DNA from: an uncultured bacterium
GTDB taxonomy: Bacteria; Armatimonadota; JACIXR01
Length of the DNA stretch: 34,758 nt
NCBI GenBank assembly: GCA_938041455.1
Contig: CALITO010000020.1
Location: 1 to 34,758, forward strand
Reading direction: 5' to 3'
The position numbers were made by a program, and so were the translations under genes. The notes below the pieces were generated by a model. It was not told the origin of the DNA and did no database searches. It saw only the letters and a program-made list of their open reading frames with translations. Each line of letters opens with the position of its first letter. Within the stretch, counting starts at the first letter, position 1. Of the stretch, positions 24,095 to 31,367 are shown piece after piece.

Positions 24095-25147
24095 CTATTC
24101 CAAAGGGTGGGCGTGGGGACCCATACCAAATATTACCTGAACCCAGAAGCGATTGTCGGCACCTTGGGGACGGTCGCAATATTGATATTGGAAACGAAGG
24201 ACGCTCGTCTCCGTTAGGTATTTGCTGGCAATGAGTGATAAAGCCTTCTCCTTGCCTTCTTCCGCAACAAGTTCAGCATTGTCAATCCGTAACGCCCCTT
24301 CCCAATAGCGAGTGAATTTATGAGCACCTAAAAGATACCAACCCTTCTTCTTAAAATCCTCGTGCTCAGCCCAAAATAGTTCCATCCTTAGCAAATCTCT
24401 ACCGAAGGCTCCAGGCCATCTTCTAAATGTCCAGTCCAACCCCCTTATCTTGACCGGCTCCTTACCCGCTCCCCTGGCAAAGCTGAGCCCAACCTCTAAT
24501 TCACCCTCTTTATAAGGGGTGGAAACCCATAGCCTTGCAGTATGCAAAGTTTTTTCTAAGCCGGGCATTCCTTCTCCTTTCTCAGGGGTGACGACTTGCC
24601 AAGTAGAGAGGTCAAGGTAGGTGAATATCTTGCTGGGTAATAGATAGCTCAGGGTGGCGCCATCGCCTATAAGACCGTGCTCACTGAAAAGTTCTGTGAG
24701 TACCAAGGGATTATCAGCATATAGGCGGTGGTGAGGATGGAGGGGATTCTCCTTTCCTAAACCAACCCTCTTCCTCCCTCCTATCAAGCTGAACCCCTTT
24801 CCGAGATTCAAAAAACTCACATAGCCTTCCTCCACCTCAGCCTGGGTATGCCCTTTATGTTCGTGGAAGGCGATAAACACATCTCCCCTTATCGTTGGGT
24901 AGATCCAACTCTGAAGAGCTATTTCCAATTCCTCCAGACTAACCTTGTTCCTGTCCTCCTCTTCCTTATTTGATGAGAAAAGTGTTTGTAGATCACCGAT
25001 TACACTTATCTCGGGAAGTTGAAGCGCTCGTAGGAGCTCACCCCTGGGTGGTGGGGGTGTGATTTCCTCCTCATAAGTTCCTTCCTCAACCGGAAGAAGA
25101 GGTAAAGCCAATATCAAGATAAAGAGACCTACAATGAAAGAGCGCAT
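24095..25147 (-). CDS. Outer-membrane beta-barrel protein of the zinc uptake operon
   Basis: 350 aa with a Sec signal (MRSFIVGLFILILALPLLP). It then has a Pro-rich linker and alternating amphipathic strands that end in aromatic or polar residues ('IYPTIRGDVFIAFHEHK', 'EGYVSFLNLGKGFSLIGGRKRVGLGKENPLHPHHRLYADNPLVL', 'FWVQVIFGMG'). There is no TonB box or plug domain, so it looks like a small porin-like barrel rather than a TonB receptor. Clustered His (EHKGH, HPHHR, terminal HAHP) suggest metal affinity. It lies directly upstream of the zinc binding protein, with AAGGAGG before its ATG, and is presumably the outer-membrane step of the same uptake route. The family was not named with certainty. 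Confidence 0.65.
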   Translation of the reverse strand: MRSFIVGLFILILALPLLPVEEGTYEEEITPPPPRGELLRALQLPEISVIGDLQTLFSSNKEEEDRNKVSLEELEIALQSWIYPTIRGDVFIAFHEHKGHTQAEVEEGYVSFLNLGKGFSLIGGRKRVGLGKENPLHPHHRLYADNPLVLTELFSEHGLIGDGATLSYLLPSKIFTYLDLSTWQVVTPEKGEGMPGLEKTLHTARLWVSTPYKEGELEVGLSFARGAGKEPVKIRGLDWTFRRWPGAFGRDLLRMELFWAEHEDFKKKGWYLLGAHKFTRYWEGALRIDNAELVAEEGKEKALSLIASKYLTETSVLRFQYQYCDRPQGADNRFWVQVIFGMGPHAHPLE

Positions 25148-25192
25148 AGAAACACCTCCTTATTAAGGAATATGGGAAAAATTTGTTAGTTC

Positions 25193-25224
25193 AAAAGTTC
25201 AAGGGTTGAAAAGTTTAAGGGTTA
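25193..25224. repeat. Tandem 16-bp direct repeat
   Basis: Two adjacent 16-bp units (AAAAGTTCAAGGGTTG, then AAAAGTTTAAGGGTTA) differ at 2 positions, and a further partial GTTCAAAAGTTC lies just before them. They sit at the 3' end of the 98-aa gene, and the last unit includes its stop codon. Confidence 0.6.
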
Positions 25225-25518
25225 TAAGGGTGGGGCACGAACAAAGTAGGCTTCTTTTTCATCACTCTTTGGGAAAAGGGGAAAGGAGAAGGGTAAGGGG
25301 AAAGCAAGGAAAGGGAAGACTATGGGGAGGAAAAGCAGGAGCGAGAAGAAAGAGAGAATGCTCAGCAAATCGCAGAGGGAGCAGGGAACGGAGTTGGAGG
25401 TGGCGCTCCCTCCCTCCCCCCGAGGAAGATGGAAATGAGCAGATACGAAAAGGGGCAAGAAAAGCAACCCTACCGCTAAAAGCCAACTGAAGATGGCAAG
25501 TTCCTTCCTCTTACTCAT
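25222..25518 (-). CDS. Small exported His/Cys protein at the head of the zinc operon
   Basis: 98 aa. The signal-like N-terminus (KELAIFSWLLAVGLLFLPLFVSA) is followed at once by 'HFHLP', then 'CSLC', and then a second long hydrophobic segment (LLSILSFFSLLLFLPIVFPFL). The combination His-x-His plus Cys-x-x-Cys in a short membrane protein recalls DUF2946-type proteins found with metal transporters, and a metal-chaperone or sensor role is plausible but inferred. Its reality is supported by a consensus -10 box 8 nt before the ATG and a palindrome overlapping the promoter; there is no Shine-Dalgarno. The opposite-strand frame here is Arg/Gly-rich and not convincing. Confidence 0.55.
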   Translation of the reverse strand: MSKRKELAIFSWLLAVGLLFLPLFVSAHFHLPRGEGGSATSNSVPCSLCDLLSILSFFSLLLFLPIVFPFLAFPLPFSFPLFPKSDEKEAYFVRAPPL

Positions 25519-25526
25519 TAATAATT

Positions 25527-25555
25527 ATTATAACCGGTTTTGTTGAATTATCCAA
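25527..25555 (-). promoter_or_regulatory. Promoter of the zinc uptake operon
   Basis: On the minus strand TTGGAT (25550-25555) and a perfect TATAAT (25527-25532) are 17 nt apart. The predicted start point is within about 2 nt of ATG 25518. The palindrome at 25537-25561 covers the -35 and spacer, as expected for a repressor site. Confidence 0.55.
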
Positions 25556-25561
25556 CAAAAC
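25537..25561. promoter_or_regulatory. 25-bp palindromic operator (putative metalloregulator site)
   Basis: Arms GTTTTGTTG (25537-25545) and CAACAAAAC (25553-25561) are perfect complements around a 7-nt centre that is itself partly symmetric. The site overlaps the zinc operon promoter and sits just upstream of the secG promoter on the other strand. Placement fits a Zur, MntR/DtxR or similar repressor. The sequence does not match the Zur boxes I remember from E. coli, B. subtilis or Streptomyces, so the regulator is unidentified. Confidence 0.6.
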
Positions 25562-25567
25562 AATTAC

Positions 25568-25596
25568 TTGACTTTCGAGGTTAAGAAGGGCAAAAT
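25568..25596 (+). promoter_or_regulatory. Promoter of secG
   Basis: TTGACT (25568-25573) and CAAAAT (25591-25596) are 17 nt apart, about 31 nt before the secG ATG. The leader contains the GAGAGGTGA ribosome site. It lies back to back with the zinc operon promoter. Confidence 0.45.
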
Positions 25597-25626
25597 TAAA
25601 GGAAATATGCTCGAGAGGTGAAAGAG

Positions 25627-25866
25627 ATGTTTTTATTATTGAACATTTTGCAAATTATCGCCGCTGTAGTTCTCATCTCCTTGGTCGCTATTCAAACAAC
25701 GAAGAGGGAGGCCGGAATATCAGGCACCATTGGGGGAAAGGTCACCACGCCCTTCAAACTGAAACCGGGATATGAAGAGTGGCTGGATAAACTCACTATG
25801 TGGGCGGCGATTACCTTCTTCGTCCTTTCCATAATTGTGGGCACTATATATATGAGGATGAAATAA
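25627..25866 (+). CDS. secG: Preprotein translocase subunit SecG
   Basis: 79 aa with two transmembrane helices (LLNILQIIAAVVLISLVAIQ and MWAAITFFVLSIIVGTIYM) joined by a loop. The SecG hallmark is 'TTKREAGISGTIGG', corresponding to the family's 'Q.....gl....ggg'. It associates with SecYE in the inner membrane. ATG 25627 is chosen over GTG 25618 because GAGAGGTGA (25613-25621) is correctly spaced for it. It is the first gene of a unit with an isomerase-like gene and cysS; the next start is 11 nt downstream. Confidence 0.88.
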   Translation: MFLLLNILQIIAAVVLISLVAIQTTKREAGISGTIGGKVTTPFKLKPGYEEWLDKLTMWAAITFFVLSIIVGTIYMRMK

Positions 25867-25877
25867 GGAGACCGCTA

Positions 25878-26858
25878 ATGAGGCTGAAAACTACTCCTCG
25901 TTTCGCCTGCGGTATTTGGTATTTTGGTGCCTGTGGAGACAGGTTTAAGAAAGACGGTTATAGAGAGGATATACCACTTGAAAAGAGACTGGAATTGATA
26001 GCCAGCATAGAAGGATTGGAAGGGGTGGAGTTTCATTACCCGAGCGAGTTGAATGAGAACAATTTGGAGAAGTTGATAGCACTTATGAACGATTTGGGGC
26101 TAAAAGTGGCTAATGTAGGTCCCCATCTCCACGGCTATACCGAGTTTCGCTTTGGCTCTCTCACCAATCCCAACCCCAAAATCCGTAGAGAGGCAATAGA
26201 CCTTGTAAAAAGAACGGTTGACACCGCGAGAAAGGCGGGCTGCAATATGACGATTTTGTGGCTTGGCCCTGACGGATTTGATTATCCCTTCCAAACCAAC
26301 TATGCCGAGGTATGGGGATGGCTCATAGATTCCCTCGCGGAGGTAACATCATATAAAACTGACCACACCTTCTGCCTGGAATACAAACCCTATGAACCTC
26401 GTTGCAAATCCTTTGTAGATAGCATAGGAACATCTCTGGCGATAATCTCCGCTGTGGGAGCCAAGAATCTGGGCATCAACATAGATTTGGGACACGCTTT
26501 GATGGGTGGTGAGAACCTCGCCGCCTCCGCTACTTTAGCTCTCAAGCATGAAAAACTCTTTCACCTTCACTTAAACGATGCTTGGAAAAGATTTGACGAC
26601 GATTTAATCTACGCCTCTGTCCACCTGGTAGAGCATTTGGAACTGCTCTTCTGGCTCGATTACTTGGGCTACAATGGATGGTATAGTTTCGACCTTTTCC
26701 CTTATAGGGAGGACCCCAAGCTCGCCACTGAGCAATCGCTGAAAAACTTTCTCAAGTTGAGGGAAATATTGACGAGAATAGACGAGGAAGCCCTGTCTTC
26801 CGCTATAGAAAAAAGTGATTCTACTCGTCTGACCGCTCTCCTTAGGGAAGCCCTTTAA
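25878..26858 (+). CDS. Xylose-isomerase-like TIM-barrel protein (sugar isomerase/epimerase family)
   Basis: 326 aa. It resembles the AP-endonuclease-2/xylose-isomerase-like barrel family. Likely divalent-metal ligands appear in strand ends: Glu in 'FCLEYKPYEPR', Asp and His in 'GINIDLGHALMGGEN', His in 'LFHLHLNDAW', and a late acidic residue in 'WYSFDLFPYRED'. The strand order and 'HLHLND' element are close to L-rhamnose isomerase / D-tagatose-epimerase-like proteins. The actual sugar substrate cannot be told. TAAGGAG (25864-25870) fixes ATG 25878, and an in-frame extension to 25800 inside secG is spurious. The protein is expected to be cytoplasmic. Confidence 0.8.
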   Translation: MRLKTTPRFACGIWYFGACGDRFKKDGYREDIPLEKRLELIASIEGLEGVEFHYPSELNENNLEKLIALMNDLGLKVANVGPHLHGYTEFRFGSLTNPNPKIRREAIDLVKRTVDTARKAGCNMTILWLGPDGFDYPFQTNYAEVWGWLIDSLAEVTSYKTDHTFCLEYKPYEPRCKSFVDSIGTSLAIISAVGAKNLGINIDLGHALMGGENLAASATLALKHEKLFHLHLNDAWKRFDDDLIYASVHLVEHLELLFWLDYLGYNGWYSFDLFPYREDPKLATEQSLKNFLKLREILTRIDEEALSSAIEKSDSTRLTALLREAL

Positions 26859-26864
26859 ATATTT

Positions 26865-28286
26865 ATGCCCCTCTATATTTATAACACGCTCACAAACGAG
26901 AAAGAAGAATTTATTCCCCAGATCGAGGGAAAGGTTCGCATATATTCTTGTGGTTTGACTGTGCAGGGCTATGCTCACATCGGGCATATAAGGGGAGCGG
27001 TGCTATTTGATGTGATAAGGCGGTTTCTCAAAAAAGAGGGTTACGAGGTCACATATGTTCAGAACTTCACCGATATAGACGATAAGATAATAGCAAAAGC
27101 TAATCAAGAGGGTGTCCCACCTCAGCGATTAGCGGAGTATTTCATATCCGCATACTTAGAGGACGAGGAAGCAATGGGAATTGCCCCCGCCGATTTCTAT
27201 CCTCGGGCTACCCACCATATAAAAGAGATAATAGAGGTTGTAGAGACACTTATTAGGAAAGGCTATGCCTATGTAGTAGATGGAGATGTCTATTTTTCCG
27301 TTGAGCGGTTCCCCTCCTACGGGAAACTCTCGAGGAGATCTTTAGAGGAGATGATGGTTGGGGCAAGAGTGGAAGTTGATGAGCGGAAGAGGGCACCCTA
27401 TGACTTCGCCCTTTGGAAATCGGCAAAAGAAGGAGAACCTTTTTGGGAAAGTCCCTGGGGGAAGGGGCGTCCTGGCTGGCATATAGAATGCTCTGTTATG
27501 TCAATAAAATACCTCGGTGTCCCTTTGGATATTCACGCAGGTGGGCAAGATTTGATCTTTCCCCACCATGAAAACGAGATAGCCCAGTCGGAAGCTTTCA
27601 CAGGGCAAACCTTCGCCCGCTATTGGCTACACTGGGCACCCGTTAACCTGAGGGGGGAGAAGATGGCTAAATCAACGGGAAATGTCTTCATAGTGCGTGA
27701 AGCTTTGAAAGAGTTTTCTCCCCAAGCCCTCAGATTGTATCTTCTCTCCTCCCATTATAGAAGTCCAATAGATTTCGATGAGGAGAAAATCAGGGAGATG
27801 GAAAGGGCGCTTGGACGAGCAGGGGAGGGGGAGGAGAAATTGGATATAGCCCTAAGGGATGAAGCTAACTATGGGGAGGGGATGATAGAGCCTCCGGATT
27901 TGGAAAGCTTCAAAAAGCAGTTCTATTCCTCCTTGGGGGACGATTTCAATACGCCGAAGGCGGTAGCGACCTATTTTTCCCTTGCCCGTGAGGCAGGTAG
28001 AATAGCTGATGCCCTCCTGCCAAAACCCCCTGTGTCAACCTTGATTACCCTCTGGCGGATTAAGAGCCTTCTTAAAGAGTTCAAATGGGTTTTGGGAATA
28101 GAGAGAAAAGAAGGGGAGAAAATGGAGATAAAGGGATTTGTTGAACTGTTAGTGAAGGTGAGAGATAAACTGCGCAAACAAAAGCTATTTGAGATAGCCG
28201 ATGAAATAAGGAGCGGATTGGGCGAGCTGGGGATTGTGTTAGAAGACCATCCCCAAGGCACAGTCTGGCGCCTAAAGGGAGAATAA
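26865..28286 (+). CDS. cysS: Cysteine--tRNA ligase
   Basis: 473 aa, standard length. The class I HIGH motif is at residues 38-41 ('AHIGHIRGAV') and KMSKS appears as 'KMAKS' (266-270). Zinc ligands are Cys29, Cys209 ('WHIECSVMS') and the 'FPHHENE' histidine and glutamate. 'QNFTDIDDKII' and 'IHAGGQDLIFPHHENE' are diagnostic for CysRS. The usual 'CGPTVY' reads 'CGLTVQ' here, a mild departure next to the active-site zinc cysteine. It starts 6 nt after the isomerase-like gene without an obvious Shine-Dalgarno, so it probably depends on translational coupling. Its 3' end overlaps the convergent methyltransferase gene by 15 nt. Confidence 0.96.
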   Translation: MPLYIYNTLTNEKEEFIPQIEGKVRIYSCGLTVQGYAHIGHIRGAVLFDVIRRFLKKEGYEVTYVQNFTDIDDKIIAKANQEGVPPQRLAEYFISAYLEDEEAMGIAPADFYPRATHHIKEIIEVVETLIRKGYAYVVDGDVYFSVERFPSYGKLSRRSLEEMMVGARVEVDERKRAPYDFALWKSAKEGEPFWESPWGKGRPGWHIECSVMSIKYLGVPLDIHAGGQDLIFPHHENEIAQSEAFTGQTFARYWLHWAPVNLRGEKMAKSTGNVFIVREALKEFSPQALRLYLLSSHYRSPIDFDEEKIREMERALGRAGEGEEKLDIALRDEANYGEGMIEPPDLESFKKQFYSSLGDDFNTPKAVATYFSLAREAGRIADALLPKPPVSTLITLWRIKSLLKEFKWVLGIERKEGEKMEIKGFVELLVKVRDKLRKQKLFEIADEIRSGLGELGIVLEDHPQGTVWRLKGE

Positions 28287-29207
28287 ATCGGGGCCGGCGA
28301 AAAGTTTTCCATAGAGGGAGGGGAACGCCTCCCTAAGTCTTCTTTCCGCTAATCTAACATATTCCTCGTTTATTTCATAACCTATATAATTCCGCCCGCT
28401 CCTCAGCGCCGCTATAGCGGTCTGCCCACTACCCATAAATGGGTCCAAAATAACTTCCCCTTCAAATGTATAAAGCTGGATAAGCCTGTAGGGCAACTCA
28501 ACAGGGAAAGGAGCAGGATGCCCTACTTTGCTGGCGGCGGCAGCTGGGATGTTCCAGACGCTCTTTGTGAATTCCAAGAACTCCTCTCTCGAGAGCGTGC
28601 TTCTTCTCCTATAAGGATTAGCCCGGCTAAATATCCCTTTGGAAAAGACAAGTATATATTCGTGAACATCCCGTAGAGTGGGGTTTTTCGGAGATAGCCA
28701 GCTTCCCCAAGCTGTGGAAGGGCTACCACTTGACCCCTTGTTCCATATCACCTCTCCTCTCATAAGGAACCCTAACTCTAACATATCCTCTATAAAGAAG
28801 GTATGGAGGGAAATGTAGGGTTTTCTCCCGAGATTAGCAATGTTTATGCAAGCCCTTCCCCCGGGCACCAATACCCTCTTGACCTCCTTCCATACCCTTT
28901 TCAGGAACTTTCTATACTCTTCTAAGGTAAGGTTTTCGTCATATTCCTTGCCTACATTGTAGGGGGGTGAGGTAACCATAAGGTGGACGCTGCTGTCGGG
29001 AAGCTCAGACATATCCTCACTTGATTTGCAGAGGATTTTGTTGAGATATTGGGGAGGAATGGGATTCTCAATATATTGCATCTTCTCTTCCCGGGGTAAT
29101 CCCTCATATAACCTGCTGGAATAAAAGGGGGTAGAGTCGTGGTTTATCCTCCCGGGTGAACCAAAGGCACTTGTCTTTGTGCCCCTTCTTTTTTTATCGC
29201 TCCTCAT
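28272..29207 (-). CDS. DNA (cytosine-N4 or adenine-N6) methyltransferase of a type II system
   Basis: 311 aa from ATG 29207. Motif order is that of a beta-class enzyme: the catalytic motif IV 'TSPPYN' (residues 79-84) comes first and the SAM-binding motif I 'DPFMGSGQTA' (255-264) near the C-terminus. 'VLVPGGRACINIAN' and 'GRNYIGYEINEEYVRLAERR' are further motifs. S-P-P-Y favours N4-cytosine methylation, though N6-adenine is not excluded. All motifs are intact. Alternative starts are ATG 29213, which overlaps the upstream gene's stop, and ATG 29225; GGGAGG at about 29215-29221 best suits 29207. The companion restriction gene just upstream is broken, so it may now act as a solitary methyltransferase. 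Confidence 0.87.
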   Translation of the reverse strand: MRSDKKRRGTKTSAFGSPGRINHDSTPFYSSRLYEGLPREEKMQYIENPIPPQYLNKILCKSSEDMSELPDSSVHLMVTSPPYNVGKEYDENLTLEEYRKFLKRVWKEVKRVLVPGGRACINIANLGRKPYISLHTFFIEDMLELGFLMRGEVIWNKGSSGSPSTAWGSWLSPKNPTLRDVHEYILVFSKGIFSRANPYRRRSTLSREEFLEFTKSVWNIPAAAASKVGHPAPFPVELPYRLIQLYTFEGEVILDPFMGSGQTAIAALRSGRNYIGYEINEEYVRLAERRLREAFPSLYGKLFAGPDLFSL

Positions 29208-29209
29208 CT

Positions 29210-29712
29210 TCATTCCTCCCTCCATAGGTCAACCCATCTTTTATAGGGGTTAAAATCTACTTTTTGCCTCTGCCAAGGAATAGGGATACTCCTTGTGCCA
29301 GGGTCTTCTAATAGCGAGGACATCGCTTCTTTGGATATTTCAACTCCTCGAGGGTTTGTCCCAGTTTTGGGGAGTTTGATATATCTTTCCCTTCCAAGTT
29401 TTTCAAAGACTTTGAGTTGAACAGGTAAAGGGATCCAATATAATCCACCCACAGCACCCCAGGCGACTCGGACGAGCAGAATATCGCAAGAGGTTGTCCA
29501 AAAACTTTTACATCCACTTCAGGCTCGGTAATGGGTAAACCTGTTTCCACATTTTCTTCACCGAATCTGTAAATAAAGCAAGGCGATCATTATTCTTTCC
29601 CTTAAAGAACCCACCTCCATTCCTGTCTGTCCTTCCCTCCTGCTTTCCAGCTCCGCTAATTGAAAAAGCAAGGGCAAGCGCCTTTTGATTTTCTCCACAA
29701 GCTTTATATCAT
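29210..29712 (-). pseudogene. Frameshifted type II restriction endonuclease, ThaI-like
   Basis: Three reading frames join into one coherent protein. From about 29712 down to 29558 the frame reads 'VEKIKRRLPLLFQLAELESRR...MEVGSLRERIMIALL', then meets a TGA. One extra T near 29575-29577 moves it to 'FIYRFGEENVETGLPITEPEVDVKVFGQP'. A second break near 29488-29491, probably with lost codons, leads to 'SCDILLVRVAWGAVGGLYWIPLP', continuing to 'NPRGVEIS' and 'FNPYKRWVDLW' at the stop. 'EVDVK' is a plausible PD-(D/E)XK-type core. From memory these phrases match the ThaI (CGCG) restriction family. The start also looks damaged: ATG 29712 follows AGGAGAG but runs into TAA after one codon. Its end touches the methyltransferase start. 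Confidence 0.6.
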
Positions 29713-29771
29713 TGAAACTCTCCTATGTAATGGGGCATTGGTAATATTTTTTATAACTAACTTCATTCTCT

Positions 29772-29800
29772 TTGTCAAGAAAGTTCTTGGGTTCTATACT
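29772..29800 (+). promoter_or_regulatory. Promoter of the VanW-family gene
   Basis: TTGTCA (29772-29777) and TATACT (29795-29800) are 17 nt apart, each at 5 of 6 consensus positions. The expected start point is about 6 nt before ATG 29813, and no Shine-Dalgarno is present. Confidence 0.6.
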
Positions 29801-29812
29801 TCATTTTGAAAA

Positions 29813-31075
29813 ATGAGAAGAGTCCTGCTTATCTTTTCCCTATTTATTCTGTCTTTCTTAGCCTTCACTACAGGGTTTACCTTCTATTTCCACCTCCATA
29901 ACCTCGTCTTCCCCAATGTAAGGGTAGGGGGAGCGAATTTGGGTGGGCTTTCTCTACCAAAGGCTAAAGATCTCCTTGAGAAGATGAATAGCGAGAGAAA
30001 ATGCATATTGAGGATGGAAGAAAAGGATATGGAGTATAAGTTTAGGGAAATAGGATTATCCTATGATGTAGAGAGGATTTTGCGTTCCGCTTTTGAGATA
30101 GGGAGAAAGGGGTGGTTGGAAACTTTTAAGGAAGCCTGGATTTGCTTGAGCAGAGGGATTGATTTGGAGGTGGGGGTGAAATTGGACAAGAGAAGATGGG
30201 AAGGCTTCATTATGAAGTTGCGAAGAAAGGTAGATAAACCGGCGGTTAACGCCCGCCTGATCGTGGAAGAGGGGAGAGTTGTGGGAATTACAAAGGCGAA
30301 GGAGGGATATGAGGTGGATGAGAAGAGGCTCTTGGAGAGGTTAAGCGAAGCGAAAAACGGGAGCATAAGGCTCCCAGTGAAAGTGCTTTCGCCCAAGGTC
30401 AAAGAGGAAGATTTAGAGGGATTGGAACTCATAGGAGAATTCACCACTTCCCTCAAACGCTCCTCCTGGGGAAGGATTGAGAACATAAGGAAAGCCGTCT
30501 CCCCCATAGATGGGACGCTTCTAAACCCCGGGGAGAAATTCAGCTTTAACGAGAGGGTAGGACCTCGCATCACAGAGAAAGGTTATAAGATAGCTCCTAT
30601 TATGGTTAGGGGCGAGCTCGTGCCTGGGGTGGGTGGAGGAGTGTGTCAGGTTTCAACGACGCTTTACAACGCCGTGCTTTTGGCGGGCTTGAAGGTGAAC
30701 AAGAGAGGACATCATGCAAGACCCGTGAAGTATATCTCCCCTGGAAGAGATGCTACGGTCGTTTGGGGTTATATTGATTTGGTCTTCTCCAACGATAAGG
30801 ATTACCCTATATACATTCAGGGAGAAGTAAAAGGGGGGAAATTGACATTTAGAATATTCGGGAGAAAGGACTTTGAGGAGATAAAGGTCTTTAGCGAGGT
30901 GGAAAGGAAGGCGGATGGCACGATAATCGCTAAGACATACAGGGTGATAAATACCGGAAAGGAGAAAAGAACAGAACTTATTTCCACCGACATTTATAAA
31001 CCCCTGCCCAAGAAGATATCTTCCCCACTTTCTTCCAGATCATCTTCAGCGGACGGCGAAGAAAGCCCGGACTGA
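29813..31075 (+). CDS. VanW-family cell-envelope protein with peptidoglycan-binding-like domain
   Basis: 420 aa. An N-terminal membrane anchor (RVLLIFSLFILSFLAFTTGFTFYF) is followed by a PG_binding_4-like region (~40-190). The VanW core spans ~205-350: 'GEFTTSLKRSSWGRIENIRKA', 'DGTLLNPGEKFSFNERVGPR', 'GVGGGVCQVSTTLYNAVLLAGL' and 'YISPGRDATVVWGYIDLVF'. The strictly conserved G-G-G-x-C-Q-V-S-T-T is intact. VanW proteins are cell-surface proteins named from vancomycin-resistance clusters, but most lie outside such clusters and their biochemical role is not established; no vanHAX genes are here. The final ~70 residues include a small beta domain and a Ser-rich tail. The gene stands alone with its own promoter. 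Confidence 0.9.
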   Translation: MRRVLLIFSLFILSFLAFTTGFTFYFHLHNLVFPNVRVGGANLGGLSLPKAKDLLEKMNSERKCILRMEEKDMEYKFREIGLSYDVERILRSAFEIGRKGWLETFKEAWICLSRGIDLEVGVKLDKRRWEGFIMKLRRKVDKPAVNARLIVEEGRVVGITKAKEGYEVDEKRLLERLSEAKNGSIRLPVKVLSPKVKEEDLEGLELIGEFTTSLKRSSWGRIENIRKAVSPIDGTLLNPGEKFSFNERVGPRITEKGYKIAPIMVRGELVPGVGGGVCQVSTTLYNAVLLAGLKVNKRGHHARPVKYISPGRDATVVWGYIDLVFSNDKDYPIYIQGEVKGGKLTFRIFGRKDFEEIKVFSEVERKADGTIIAKTYRVINTGKEKRTELISTDIYKPLPKKISSPLSSRSSSADGEESPD

Positions 31076-31081
31076 AGAATT

Positions 31082-31316
31082 ATGGAGCGAAACTATCGCT
31101 TAGCTTGGTTTTTGTGGGATAATTTAGCGAGAATGATGGGGGAGGGTTGCCCAGAAGAGGCATTTAAAAAGATCTATCGTTAGCTGTGCTCATTATGGAG
31201 CCTATTGTTATACCCGCAACCTGGAAGCACAACATCACGGTTTCTCCCCATATCATAATGCAGATCTTCAGAACGCTGAAGAAATAATCAATAAGTTAGA
31301 GGGAAACCGAGCCTAA
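31082..31316 (+). other. Short coding-like fragments, probably a gene remnant
   Basis: The ~290 bases between the VanW gene and the rhomboid gene hold no convincing intact gene. A 33-codon frame (31082-31183) begins with ATG 7 nt after the VanW stop and reads 'MERNYRLAWFLWDNLARM...'. A second frame, ending at TAA 31314-31316, reads 'SCAHYGAYCYTRNLEAQHHG', then 'FSPYHNADLQNAEEIINKL'. Both have protein-like composition. The second loosely recalls C-termini of fold-type I aminotransferases, but this is weak. The offset frames suggest a decayed gene. Confidence 0.25.
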
Positions 31317-31367
31317 TATTCACTTTACTCAGTCCACTTAGGGAGGGGATAGATAATATGGGGTGGC

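Noticed and set aside
25206-25490. 94-codon plus-strand frame opposite the 98-aa His/Cys protein
   Set aside because: Arg/Gly/Glu-rich composition is typical of an antisense shadow of a hydrophobic Leu/Phe/Pro gene; the minus strand has a consensus promoter next to its ATG.
29813-31075. Vancomycin-resistance locus
   Set aside because: VanW alone does not confer resistance; no vanH, vanA/B, vanX or two-component genes are present, and VanW homologues are common in non-resistant bacteria.
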